From positions 97,976-161,975 of the forward strand of contig CACHVY010000003.1 of assembly GCA_902583455.1 (NCBI GenBank): a stretch of DNA of 64,000 nucleotides, written 5' to 3'. Positions 1-9,084 of this stretch are shown piece by piece (within the stretch, counting starts at the first letter, position 1; the number at the start of each line of letters is the position of its first letter). Both the position numbers and the translations under genes were made by a program. This DNA comes from an uncultured Pelagibacteraceae bacterium. GTDB lineage: Bacteria > Pseudomonadota > Alphaproteobacteria > Pelagibacterales > Pelagibacteraceae. The notes under the pieces were generated by a model. That model did no database searches and had not been told where the DNA came from. It was given only the letters and a program-made list of their open reading frames with translations.

Positions 1-234
1 GTTGCTGCTAAATCTGGTAACAAATCATTAGTAACAGCATTCAGCGCTTTAAGAATGATCGTTACTGTAGGTTGGGCTATTTACCCGCTAGGTTATATCT
101 TCGGATACTTAACAGGTGGTGTAGACGCTAACTCATTAAACGTAATTTACAACTTAGCAGACTTCGTTAATAAGATCGCTTTTGGTATTATTATCTGGTC
201 TTGTGCAGTTGCAAACTCTGGAAGAAGAGCGTAA
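1..234 (+). CDS. proteorhodopsin, C-terminal part (5' end outside window)
   Basis: Reading frame 1 is open from the first base to TAA at 232-234 and encodes the last 77 residues of a microbial rhodopsin, a light-driven retinal-binding ion pump of the inner membrane. It shows helix F (VGWAIYPLGYI) and helix G with the retinal Schiff-base lysine in the DFVNKIAFG context (codon 172-174). The end, CAVANSGRRA, is typical of SAR11-type proteorhodopsins. The spectral-tuning residue and the proton acceptor/donor residues lie upstream of the window, so colour tuning and pump type cannot be read here. It is followed by a strong terminator and then a ferredoxin/reductase pair, the arrangement expected for this gene in Pelagibacter. 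Confidence 0.95.
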   Translation, partial: VAAKSGNKSLVTAFSALRMIVTVGWAIYPLGYIFGYLTGGVDANSLNVIYNLADFVNKIAFGIIIWSCAVANSGRRA

Positions 235-260
235 TAAGCTTCAACCGAGTTGAAATTTTA

Positions 261-635
<375 letters not shown>

Positions 636-636
<1 letters not shown>

Positions 637-1655
637 TGATAAAAACAGATGCTTTAATTATTGGAGCAGGTCCAACAGGATTATTTACAGCACATCAATT
701 AAAAATAATTGGGCTAGATTGTCAGATAGTTGATAACCTAGATAAAATAGGTGGTCAATGTATAGAACTTTATCCAGATAAACCTATTTATGATATTCCT
801 GCAATACCCGAATGCACAGGAGAAGAGTTAACACAAAATTTAATTAAACAACTTGAACCTTTCAAAATAAAATTTCATTTAAATGAAAGAGTTGATGAAG
901 TAAAAAAAGATAACAATACTTGGGAAGTTAAAACTAGTAATGGTACAAAATTTAGCACCCCAAATGTTATTATTGCTGGCGGCGTAGGTTCTTTTGAGCC
1001 AAGAAAATTTTCTTTAAAAGAGTGTGAACAGTTTGAAAATAAGTCTATATTTTATTCTATAAAAAATAAAAAAATATTTGAGGGAAAAACTGTTACTATT
1101 TTTGGTGGTGGGGATAGTGCACTTGATTGGGCAGTAGAACTATCAAAAACTTCAAAAGTTAACCTAATTCACAGAAGAGATGAGTTTAGAGGTGCTAATG
1201 CTACCGTTGATAAAGTCCATGAATTAGCAAAATCAGGCAAAATAAATTTATTCACCAAGTATCAATTAAGTGGAATAGGGGGATCAAGAAATTTAGAAAG
1301 TGTAGAAATTACACACGAAAACAAAGAAGTTAAAACATTTAAAACAGATTATATGCTTGGCTTTTTTGGATTGATTATGCAGCTTGGACCAATTGCCAAC
1401 TGGGGACTGAATCTTGATAAAAAAACAATTGAGGTAGATACTGAGAAATTTGAAACAAATCAAAAAGGCATATACGCCGTTGGTGATATATGTACTTACC
1501 CTGGCAAATTAAAACTTATTTTATCTGGTTTTCACGAAGGAGCGCTAGCAGCAAGGGCTTGTTTTAAATTAGCAAGACCAAATGAAAAATATAGATTTGA
1601 ATTCACCACATCTTCTAAAACTATAAAGAATAGACTTGGTGTAAAAAGTGATTGA
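636..1655 (+). CDS. ferredoxin-NADP+ reductase, thioredoxin-reductase-like type
   Basis: A 339-residue flavoprotein that should move electrons between NADP(H) and the ferredoxin encoded just upstream. The N-terminal FAD-binding motif is GAGPTGLFTAHQL (about residues 8-20) and the second dinucleotide fold has GGGDSALDWAVEL (about 157-169). The C-terminal FAD contact YAVGDICTYPGK is also present. Genes of this family are often annotated as thioredoxin-disulfide reductase, but the redox-active CxxC of thioredoxin reductases is absent. The domain order and lack of CxxC fit the TrxR-like ferredoxin-NADP reductase group. The start ATG shares a base with the ferredoxin stop and the end overlaps the GST gene by 8 bases, indicating one operon. 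Confidence 0.9.
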
Positions 1656-2268
1656 GTTATATACTGCAAATACTCCTAACGGTAAAAAAATATCAATTAT
1701 GTTAGAGGAAATTGGATTTAAATATAATGTAAATACAATTGATTTAAATAAGGGTGATCAATTTAAACTTGAGTTTAAAAAGATTAGCCCGTTCAGCAAA
1801 ATACCTGTTATAAAAGACCACGATAACAATGAAATAATTTTTGAGTCTGGAGCTATTCTAATTTACCTTGCTGAAAAGAGCGGAAAGTTCTTTGATAATA
1901 AAAATATTGTTACACAATGGTTGATGGCTCAAATGGGTTATGTGGGACCAATGCTAGGACAACATCATCAGTTTCATCATTACAATCCAGGTAAAAGCGA
2001 ATTTGGTGAAAACAGATATTTCAAAATATCAACTTCAATCTATAAAAATTTGGATGAAAGACTATCGGTCTCCAAATATCTTGCGGGCGAAAACTACTCA
2101 ATAGCAGATATTGCAACCTTCCCTTGGATTGCAAGACACGATTGGCACGATATAGGACTTAAAAATTACAAAAACCTTTCTAGATGGTATTTAGAAATAT
2201 CTGAGAGAGATGCTGTTAAAAAGGGATACGATTATTTAAATAAAGGAGAAAAAATTCCAAAACCTTAA
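1648..2268 (+). CDS. glutathione S-transferase family protein
   Basis: A 206-residue cytosolic protein with a thioredoxin-like N-terminal domain (ELYTANTPNGKKISIMLEEIG; the cis-proline region is FSKIPVI; ESGAILIYLAE binds the glutathione gamma-glutamyl group) and an all-helical C-terminal domain (SIADIATFPWIARHDW). The TPNGKK motif and length resemble the nu-class YfcG/YghU proteins, which have disulfide reductase rather than classical conjugating activity; this subclass call is an inference. The GTG start at 1648 overlaps the reductase stop by 8 bases, so it is translationally coupled to the redox operon behind proteorhodopsin. Its 3' end overlaps the convergent dksA gene by four bases. Confidence 0.9.
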   Translation: MIELYTANTPNGKKISIMLEEIGFKYNVNTIDLNKGDQFKLEFKKISPFSKIPVIKDHDNNEIIFESGAILIYLAEKSGKFFDNKNIVTQWLMAQMGYVGPMLGQHHQFHHYNPGKSEFGENRYFKISTSIYKNLDERLSVSKYLAGENYSIADIATFPWIARHDWHDIGLKNYKNLSRWYLEISERDAVKKGYDYLNKGEKIPKP

Positions 2269-2684
2269 ACATCGTCTGCGTAAACTTTTTCCTCTTTTTC
2301 GTGTTTTTCCTGAGCAGCAATAGATAAAGTTGCAACTGGTCTAGCTATAAGTCTTTTAATTCCGATTGGTTCTCCAGTCTCCTCACAGAACCCATACGTT
2401 CCATCTTTAATTTTTCTTAAAGCCGAGTCTATTTTTGATATCAGTTTTATTTGTCTGTTGATTGCTCTCATCTCAACATTTTTGTCTGTATAAGAGCTTG
2501 CTTGATCCACAATATCTGCAGAGGTACTATTATCATCCATAGAACTATTATATAAAGCTTCGTTATTTGATCTAACCAAATCCTTCTTCCAAGCTAATAG
2601 TTTATTTTTAAAAAACACTTTATGTTTTTCACACATATACTTTTCCGATTCTTTGGGAACGTAAGTTTTAGAAATTCTAACCAT
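2265..2684 (-). CDS. dksA: DksA/TraR-family transcription regulator
   Basis: A 139-residue DksA homologue, which binds the RNA polymerase secondary channel and with ppGpp adjusts rRNA and amino-acid promoters. The coiled-coil hairpin spans about residues 25-95, with its acidic tip in the DDNSTSADIVDQASSYTD region. The C-terminal module DGTYGFCEETGEPIGIKRLIARPVATL is diagnostic of the family. Only one of the four zinc cysteines of E. coli DksA is kept in this module (FCEETGEP; the later CxxC is replaced by LSIAAQ), so a classical Zn site cannot form. Cysteine-poor forms are known among DksA-like proteins. It is convergent with the GST gene. Confidence 0.88.
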   Translation of the reverse strand: MVRISKTYVPKESEKYMCEKHKVFFKNKLLAWKKDLVRSNNEALYNSSMDDNSTSADIVDQASSYTDKNVEMRAINRQIKLISKIDSALRKIKDGTYGFCEETGEPIGIKRLIARPVATLSIAAQEKHEKEEKVYADDV

Positions 2685-2762
2685 TATCTATTTTAAAACG
2701 CTCGAAGTATATTCAGCAAATAGGTAGTGTCAAGCAAGGTTTAATTGTATAAATTCAAATAA

Positions 2763-4082
2763 ATGGTGATTTATAAAAAGCAAATAAAAATTTATTTTTA
2801 TATTTTTTTGGTAATCCATTTAATTTTATGGACTCTGGTTCCATCTTTAACAAATAACAACCTTCCACTCGATACAATCGAAGCTTTAGCCTGGGGCAGT
2901 AATTTAGATTGGGGTTTTAATAAACATCCTCCAATGAGCGCATTTATAGTAGAAATTTTTTATAATATTTTTGGTTCAAACGATTGGGCATATTATCTCC
3001 TTAGTCAGATCTTTATAATTTTTTCATTTTTTGTAATTTTTCAGTTCAGTAAAGAAATTTTAAATAATGAAATTTTAGCGGTCATATCTGTTTTATTGTT
3101 AGAGGGTATTTATTTTTACAATTTCACGACCCCCGAATTTAACGTGAACGTTTGTCAAATTCCTTTTTGGGTTTTGACAGTTTATTATTCATGGAAAGTC
3201 TTTAATCAAAAAATACCTAAATTAAAAGATTGTGTTATTGTTGGAGTATTTGCTGTTGGTGGGTTTTTATCTAAATATCTATTTATTTATTTACTAATAG
3301 CAATTGATATACTTTTCATTTATTTAATATTTTTTAAGAAAGATAGAAAATTTCATTTTAATTATTTAATTTCAGTTGAAGTTTTTTTAGTTTTATTAAT
3401 CCCACATATTATATGGTTATTTAATAATGATTTTATTACAGTGACTTATGGACTAGCAAGATCTAGCGCAGACAGTTCGACTTTTTTAAATCATCTTATT
3501 TACCCAGCAATATTTATATTCAAACAAATTGGAATATTAGTTCCATTTTTTGTTATGTTATGTTTTCTCATAAAAAAAATTAAAATTAATTATAATTTAA
3601 AGGATAAAAAACTTTTATTTTTATTAGCAATAAATCTTTTACCAATTTTTTTAATTCTTTTTACATCTATGATAATGGGTTCAAAAATACGAACAATGTG
3701 GATGACACCTTTTTATTTATTTTTTGGAACTTTATTGGTTTACGTTTTCCAAAAATATATTGTAAAACAAAATTATAAAAGTTTTATGATATCATTTTTA
3801 ATCTTATTTCTTTTATCCCCAATTACATATGCTTACGTTTCAATAACGGAAACTAATAAAAGAACTGATTATCCTGGTAAGCAAATTGCAGATAAAGTTC
3901 AATTGAGATGGGATAAAGAATTTAAAGAACCAATAAATGTTATTTTAGGAAATGAGTGGAATGCGGGAAATTTATCATATCATCTAAGCTCCAGACCTAA
4001 GTGGATTGGAGAAATTAATGAAGTTAATCTTGATAAAATGCAAAAATATTTATGCATTGATAAGGTTTGTGTTGGTAATTAA
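2763..4082 (+). CDS. GT39-type membrane glycosyltransferase (PMT_2/ArnT-like)
   Basis: A 439-residue polytopic inner-membrane protein, likely a polyprenyl-phosphate-sugar dependent glycosyltransferase. The first extracytoplasmic loop has the family signature: an acidic pair in LPLDTIEALAWG and KHPPMSAF (about residues 36-62), with the conserved Asp and the HPP motif seen in PMT_2/ArnT-like enzymes. Around ten hydrophobic segments follow, then a soluble periplasmic tail (TNKRTDYPGKQIADKVQLRWDKEF onward) that ends in a Cys-containing strand. The acceptor could be lipid A, another glycan or a protein; the sequence does not say. It lies 11 bases before a candidate defence gene, so the two may share a transcript. 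A second glycosyltransferase lies downstream at 8200. Confidence 0.8.
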   Translation: MVIYKKQIKIYFYIFLVIHLILWTLVPSLTNNNLPLDTIEALAWGSNLDWGFNKHPPMSAFIVEIFYNIFGSNDWAYYLLSQIFIIFSFFVIFQFSKEILNNEILAVISVLLLEGIYFYNFTTPEFNVNVCQIPFWVLTVYYSWKVFNQKIPKLKDCVIVGVFAVGGFLSKYLFIYLLIAIDILFIYLIFFKKDRKFHFNYLISVEVFLVLLIPHIIWLFNNDFITVTYGLARSSADSSTFLNHLIYPAIFIFKQIGILVPFFVMLCFLIKKIKINYNLKDKKLLFLLAINLLPIFLILFTSMIMGSKIRTMWMTPFYLFFGTLLVYVFQKYIVKQNYKSFMISFLILFLLSPITYAYVSITETNKRTDYPGKQIADKVQLRWDKEFKEPINVILGNEWNAGNLSYHLSSRPKWIGEINEVNLDKMQKYLCIDKVCVGN

Positions 4083-4093
4083 AATATAAAAAA

Positions 4094-5245
4094 ATGAATT
4101 TAATAATTCAGAACATAATTGAAGTATTAAAAAATCATGATGGTGTATTAGGTTTTAACGATTTAGTTAGCGACCTAAAACAAAACTACTTTGTTAAAGC
4201 TGATAAAAATATTAGCACAATAGTAGAAAAGGAGTTGAGAGGTAACCCAAAAACTTTTTTTGAAATAGAATCGAAAAAAAATTTATGGGCTTTATCAGCC
4301 TATAAAAATAGATATTATTGGGTTTCCCAAAATCAAACTTTCAAAGTTGAGAGAAGGGAAGGTTATTTATGGGCACCTTATAAAAATTCTAAGAGAAAAG
4401 AGTTATTCCATTGGGAAACTATGAGGTATCTAAAAAAAGGAGATGTAATTTTCTCTCATTACAAAGGACAAATTAAATGTATTTCTGTTGTAAAAGATAA
4501 AGCTACCGAGAATTATGAAAGACCTAAGGAATTTAAAAAGACCCTACCTTGGATGAACTTAGGTAGAATGGTAAAAGTAGACTATGTTGACATTGAACCA
4601 TTAAATTTAACAAAAGAAATTATAAAAGAACTAAATAAATATAAACCAGATAAAAACTGGATTTACGATAGAAATTTAAAACATAATGTAATTTATCTTT
4701 TGCCATTACCTTTAGTTGCTGCTAAATATTTAATTGATCAAATCAAAAAAAATCAAAAAATAACAATCCAAGACATTGAATATTTCAATGAGGATCATAC
4801 TTCTAGTTTAGCTGACATAAAAAATTCCAAGAGAAAATCTGGGCAAGGTTTTGGTCTTAGTTACAAAGAAAAGAAAATTGTTGAGAAATACGCAATGGAT
4901 AAATACAAAAATATGATGCTCAAAGATGGATGGTCTATACAAGATTTTAGTTCTCGACGAGATAAAGGATATGATATTTTGTTAGAAAAAAACCCTAACA
5001 AAATACTTGCTGAAATAAAAGGAACGACAGGCTCAAGTGACAAAATTATATTGACTAAAAACGAAGTAGCAGCCGCAAAAAAAAATTATCCATATGCAGC
5101 ATTAATAATTGTTTCTGGAATACATTTAGATAGATCAAAAGATCCACCTTTACCTAGCTTAGGTAAAGTTAAAGAAATTTATAATTGGCAAATAGAAAAC
5201 CACAATCTTGAACCGATAAACTTTTACTATACAATAGACAAATAA
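4094..5245 (+). CDS. wHTH-EVE-like-DUF3883 protein, candidate modified-DNA restriction nuclease
   Basis: This 383-residue protein appears to have three parts. Residues 1-70 look like a HARE-type winged helix (IIEVLKNHDGVLGFNDLVSDLK ... LWALS). Residues 73-170 resemble an EVE/PUA-like module (YYWVSQNQTF, GYLWAPYKN, LKKGDVIFSHYKGQIKCISVV), a fold that reads modified bases in restriction enzymes. Residues 250-345 match DUF3883 (the NO VEIN C-terminal domain): GFGLSYKEKKIVEKYAM, then GYD with D294, and EIKG with E307 and K309. This D-ExK layout is that of PD-(D/E)XK nucleases. No methyltransferase is nearby, so a type IV-like role against modified DNA is plausible but inferred. Only two bases separate it from the HEPN-STAND gene, so the two form a unit. 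Confidence 0.72.
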   Translation: MNLIIQNIIEVLKNHDGVLGFNDLVSDLKQNYFVKADKNISTIVEKELRGNPKTFFEIESKKNLWALSAYKNRYYWVSQNQTFKVERREGYLWAPYKNSKRKELFHWETMRYLKKGDVIFSHYKGQIKCISVVKDKATENYERPKEFKKTLPWMNLGRMVKVDYVDIEPLNLTKEIIKELNKYKPDKNWIYDRNLKHNVIYLLPLPLVAAKYLIDQIKKNQKITIQDIEYFNEDHTSSLADIKNSKRKSGQGFGLSYKEKKIVEKYAMDKYKNMMLKDGWSIQDFSSRRDKGYDILLEKNPNKILAEIKGTTGSSDKIILTKNEVAAAKKNYPYAALIIVSGIHLDRSKDPPLPSLGKVKEIYNWQIENHNLEPINFYYTIDK

Positions 5246-5247
5246 AT

Positions 5248-8070
5248 ATGCCGTATAAACTACCTGCCGACCAAAGATGCGCTCTTATAACAAGAGCAAT
5301 TGAAATTGATTTAAGGGATCTAATCAAGGAAAAAATAATTCCATTAAAAAAAATAGAGGATTTAATACATCCGAATATATTACAAAAAATTAATGATAGA
5401 ATTACCAAAGAAATTAAAAGTGACTTTCAAATGTCTAATAAAATCGATGATAATGATTTTGTAGATTACTTTGATTATGGGACTGCCCTTGATATCCTAA
5501 AAAAAAATAAGGCGATTTTAGAAAAAAAATACTCAATTACTTTTGAAAAATATGTCGACGAATTAATAAAGATTAAACCTGTAAGAGATTTTTCAATACA
5601 TGGAAGAATTCTACTAGCTTCTCACTTAGATATTATAGAAAACTTTAGCGAAAAAATAACAAAAAAAAATGAAATTATATTTGATACTACAATAAAACAA
5701 ATTAATTCTCTTAAAGACAAAACTTTTGAAGATTCTTATGAGTTTGAAAATTTAGATGAAAGAGATGATAATAATAACTTACCAAGACCTGATACCAATG
5801 AGACCGGATATATTGAAAGACTAGAACTAAATCAAAGGATCAATAAAGTTTTAAATAATTACCCAGTTATTTCATTCATTGGTGATGCAGGTACAGGCAA
5901 AACTGCTACTGCTATAAAAAAAGGATACGATTTAGCACTTGAAGATAAATTTGATATAATTTGGTTTCACAGTTTTAAAACTGAAAAGTTCTCATTAGGA
6001 GAAATTAAACAAATAAAGAACGATATTAATACAACTGATAAATTTTTACTTAGCTCTCTTAAAATTGGAGATTATGATAAAGATCCAATTAAAAATTTAG
6101 TAAAATATCTTGAAAAAAATAAAGTTTTATTAATTTTAGATAATTTAGAAACAGTTTTAGATCAAAATATACTTAACTTCTTAGATTATTTTGCTGAAGC
6201 CGAGCATGAAAGTAAAGTTATATTGACCTCTCGAATACCAGTAAACAGAGGAGATATGGCTATAAAGGTTGGATCATTCAAAGACCATGAAGCTATAGCA
6301 TACTTTAGAAAACTGTTAAATTTTTACGATTTAAAACATTTGCATGAAACTTTGGACGAAAAATTAATAAAAAAATTAATAAAAAAAAGATCTAACAATC
6401 CACTTCAAATAAAACTTTCAATTGGAGCAGTTTCTGGTGGAAAAAGTATTGAGGACGCATTTAAGGATGATGTAGATCTTTTAAATTTCTGTTATACAAA
6501 TGTTTTTGATACTTTCTCTGACACTGGTAAAAAAATATTAGAATGCTGTTATCACTTAAATAGAGAATTAAATCTTTCTGATATTTGTTTACTTTTAGAA
6601 AATATTGAGCCAAATAAAATTTCGCTAAATTTAAGAGATTTAGTGTCAAAAAATTTTATAGTTTCAAATTTAAAAAAAAGTGAGACAAGCTATTTTATAA
6701 TCAGAAGAGAAGTAATTCCTTTTTTAGAAAAAAATAAGATTTTCGAAGATGAGAATAAAAAAAAGGACATATTTGGCAAGTTTACCAAGATGACCGCCGC
6801 AACAACTTTTATGGACGTAAATATAGATAGAATTGATGAATTAAAATCGCACTGGGATGAAATTCTGATAAGAAAAAATTCGGATAAGTTTGCAGGAATG
6901 CAACTTAGAAACGCAAATAGAATTATGAAGTCAAAACAAAACATATTAGGTTCTGTCGCATATAAAAAAGAGGCTTTAACTTCCAGACAAAGAGAAAAAA
7001 TGGAGAGCTTCGATAAAGAATTTTTATCAATTATAAGCAATTTAAAAAAAACTCATCCTGATTATTGCGAGGTTTTTAGAGTTGAAGCTATATATCATCT
7101 GATAGATAGAGACACAGCAAACGTGATCAACTGCTTTGAAAAAGCCATAAATCTTCAGCCGGACTATCCAAATTTAAGAACTTTTTATGCTACAAGTCTT
7201 AGACAACTAGATGATCTTGAAAATTCTCTTAAAATTGCAAGGGAAAATTATGGTTTATATCCAAATAGACTATCTGATCTTGAAAATTTAATACTAGCAA
7301 AATATTTTAACAAAGAAAATGACGATGAGTTAAAGAAATTAATAATCAAGCTTAAAGAATTAATTACATCTAATAGGAATAATCTTGCAGAAAAAGAATT
7401 AAGAAAAAGTGCTATGCGAGTTATATCATACTATACAAGAAGAGCAGACCATTCATATTTTAAAGAACGTAACCTTGAGGAAGCATTTAATTATGTAAAA
7501 AAAACTTTTGAGGAGTATGATGAATATAAATCAAATGGTTTAGTTGACTATTTTACAGTTTATTCAACTATAAATAAAACGAATTATGTATTAAGAAATT
7601 TAGCTTCAGAATGGAGAAATAAAAAAAAAGAAAGTTCAGAAATTAGACAATATATAGATAGAATTAGAGCAGAATTTAAGGAGTTCCCAAATATGGCTGA
7701 TAGAAGAAGAAATAAAGTAGTTTTGGGCGGAACTTATATTGGCAAATTTTGGCATGATACAAAAAATCATTTTAAAGAGAATGGAGGTGGGTACATTGTC
7801 TTAGAGGACTCTTACATTGAGGAGTATGGAATTACAACATTTAAAATTTATATAAGAGAAAGCAATTTACCTGAAGAGATCAAAAAATTAAATGGGAGAG
7901 ATCGTAGTGGCAAATACCTTAAATTTAAAGTTGAAAAGCTTTATGCACCAAAGAAATCCACATACTATCTCTCAGCAACAAATGCAGAAATATCAGACTT
8001 TAATAATTTTAAGAAAGGCAAACTTGATGTTTCAAGAGAGACAAAATATGGATTTCGTGGATCCTACTAA
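5248..8070 (+). CDS. HEPN-STAND NTPase-TPR protein, candidate abortive-infection sensor/effector
   Basis: A 940-residue multidomain protein. Residues 5-135 resemble a Swt1-type HEPN domain (VDYFDYGTALDIL) with the RNase-type R-x4-H motif RDFSIH at R113/H118. A STAND/NB-ARC-like P-loop NTPase follows: Walker A GDAGTGKTA at 212-220, Walker B VLLILDNLE near 293-301 and ILTSR at 325-329, then a winged-helix-like region to about 500. The middle (about 600-750) has TPR-like helices (VINCFEKAINLQPDYPNLRTFYATSLRQLDD). The last 100 residues (GTYIGKF ... GGGYIVLED ... FKIYIRESNL ... GKYLKFKVE) recall an OB/cold-shock fold. Such proteins sense a ligand through repeats, oligomerise and fire the effector, here probably RNA cleavage by HEPN. 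The trigger is unknown. It is co-transcribed with the gene just upstream. Confidence 0.75.
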   Translation: MPYKLPADQRCALITRAIEIDLRDLIKEKIIPLKKIEDLIHPNILQKINDRITKEIKSDFQMSNKIDDNDFVDYFDYGTALDILKKNKAILEKKYSITFEKYVDELIKIKPVRDFSIHGRILLASHLDIIENFSEKITKKNEIIFDTTIKQINSLKDKTFEDSYEFENLDERDDNNNLPRPDTNETGYIERLELNQRINKVLNNYPVISFIGDAGTGKTATAIKKGYDLALEDKFDIIWFHSFKTEKFSLGEIKQIKNDINTTDKFLLSSLKIGDYDKDPIKNLVKYLEKNKVLLILDNLETVLDQNILNFLDYFAEAEHESKVILTSRIPVNRGDMAIKVGSFKDHEAIAYFRKLLNFYDLKHLHETLDEKLIKKLIKKRSNNPLQIKLSIGAVSGGKSIEDAFKDDVDLLNFCYTNVFDTFSDTGKKILECCYHLNRELNLSDICLLLENIEPNKISLNLRDLVSKNFIVSNLKKSETSYFIIRREVIPFLEKNKIFEDENKKKDIFGKFTKMTAATTFMDVNIDRIDELKSHWDEILIRKNSDKFAGMQLRNANRIMKSKQNILGSVAYKKEALTSRQREKMESFDKEFLSIISNLKKTHPDYCEVFRVEAIYHLIDRDTANVINCFEKAINLQPDYPNLRTFYATSLRQLDDLENSLKIARENYGLYPNRLSDLENLILAKYFNKENDDELKKLIIKLKELITSNRNNLAEKELRKSAMRVISYYTRRADHSYFKERNLEEAFNYVKKTFEEYDEYKSNGLVDYFTVYSTINKTNYVLRNLASEWRNKKKESSEIRQYIDRIRAEFKEFPNMADRRRNKVVLGGTYIGKFWHDTKNHFKENGGGYIVLEDSYIEEYGITTFKIYIRESNLPEEIKKLNGRDRSGKYLKFKVEKLYAPKKSTYYLSATNAEISDFNNFKKGKLDVSRETKYGFRGSY

Positions 8071-8074
8071 ATAA

Positions 8075-8203
8075 GTGAATAAATTTTTAGAAAAAAATAA
8101 AAAATTAATATTAATAATTTTTATAATTGCTGTGATAGAATTTTCAGGGCATGGAATATTTGCATCCTTAATAAGATTTCTGAGTTCAATTAATTCAATA
8201 TGA
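8075..8203 (+). CDS. small single-pass membrane protein, coupled to GT2 gene
   Basis: A 42-residue frame with a GTG start four bases after the STAND gene's stop. It reads MNKFLEKNKKLILIIFII onward: a lysine-rich N-terminus, one hydrophobic segment (about residues 11-22), then EFSGHGIFASLIRFLSSINSI. Its TGA overlaps the ATG of the glycosyltransferase in the classic ATGA arrangement (8200-8203), which favours a real, translationally coupled gene. No family is recognised. The frame is short and the DNA AT-rich, so chance cannot be ruled out. Confidence 0.5.
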   Translation: MNKFLEKNKKLILIIFIIAVIEFSGHGIFASLIRFLSSINSI

Positions 8204-9069
8204 AAATTAAAGTATTAATACCTCTTTATAACGATTGGCAATCCCTGCTTAAGCTTCTTGAAAATATTAACCATGTTATTAGTGATATAGATCACATTAT
8301 CTCTTTTGTAGTTGTAAATGATGGGTCAACTGAAAAGATCCCTAACAGGTTTTCCAGTTACTCAAAAATAAATTCTATTAAAATTATAAATTTGAAAGAA
8401 AATGTTGGTCATGCCAGGTCTATTGCAACTGGTTTAAAATTTATTTTAGAAAATGACGACTTTGACTATATTATACCCATGGACTCAGATGGCGAGGATA
8501 GACCCGATGAAATAAAAGAATTAATAAAAAAAATAGATCCACAATCTAATTTGCCAATAGTTTGTGAAAGAGTAAAAAGATCAGAAGGAATTTTTTTTAG
8601 ATTTTGTTATTTTTTGCATAAATTGATTACATTTACATTTACAGGAAGATCTATTAAGTTTGGAAATTTCACTTGCCTTCCAAAAGAAGTAGTAAAAAGT
8701 ATGATCAACGAAAAGGCCACTTGGAGTAGTTTTTCAGGATCCTTATCTAAAATCTCTATAGTTAAAATTGGAATACCTTCAGAAAGAGGCACAAGATACT
8801 TCGGACCGTCTAAAATGAGTTTTAAAAACCTTATAATTCACTCTTTATCAATAATAGCGGTTTTTAAGTTTAATGTTTTAATTAGATCAATATTATTTTT
8901 TTTTATATATCTTTTTTTAATTTATGAAAAAATTTCGGTAATTACATTAATACCTATTTTACTAATAATTATATTCAATTTATTAGTATTTATAGTCTCT
9001 AAAAGGGAAAATTTAGAGGATTATAAAAACTCAATTAAGAATATTTTTGATGTAAAAATCATTAAATAA
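8200..9069 (+). CDS. family 2 glycosyltransferase with C-terminal membrane helices
   Basis: A 289-residue GT-A fold glycosyltransferase. The N-terminus KIKVLIPLYNDWQSL and VVVNDGST are GT2 signatures, and the metal-binding DxD motif is in IIPMDSDGEDRPDEI (about residues 88-102). Residues about 225-265 form two hydrophobic segments, as in polyprenyl-phosphate glycosyltransferases of the DPM/GtrB type, although the exact donor and acceptor cannot be told. Such enzymes make the lipid-linked sugars used by GT39-type enzymes like the one encoded at 2763-4082, so the two may work together across the intervening defence genes (inference). The ATG is fixed by ATGA overlap with the small upstream gene. 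Confidence 0.83.
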   Translation: MKIKVLIPLYNDWQSLLKLLENINHVISDIDHIISFVVVNDGSTEKIPNRFSSYSKINSIKIINLKENVGHARSIATGLKFILENDDFDYIIPMDSDGEDRPDEIKELIKKIDPQSNLPIVCERVKRSEGIFFRFCYFLHKLITFTFTGRSIKFGNFTCLPKEVVKSMINEKATWSSFSGSLSKISIVKIGIPSERGTRYFGPSKMSFKNLIIHSLSIIAVFKFNVLIRSILFFFIYLFLIYEKISVITLIPILLIIIFNLLVFIVSKRENLEDYKNSIKNIFDVKIIK

Positions 9070-9084
9070 TACTAAAATTTTGTA

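Noticed and set aside
6690..7040. Minus-strand frame of 116 codons inside the STAND gene
   Set aside because: It is antisense to the conserved coding frame of the 940-residue protein, has no recognisable motif and mirrors the Lys/Phe bias of the sense strand.
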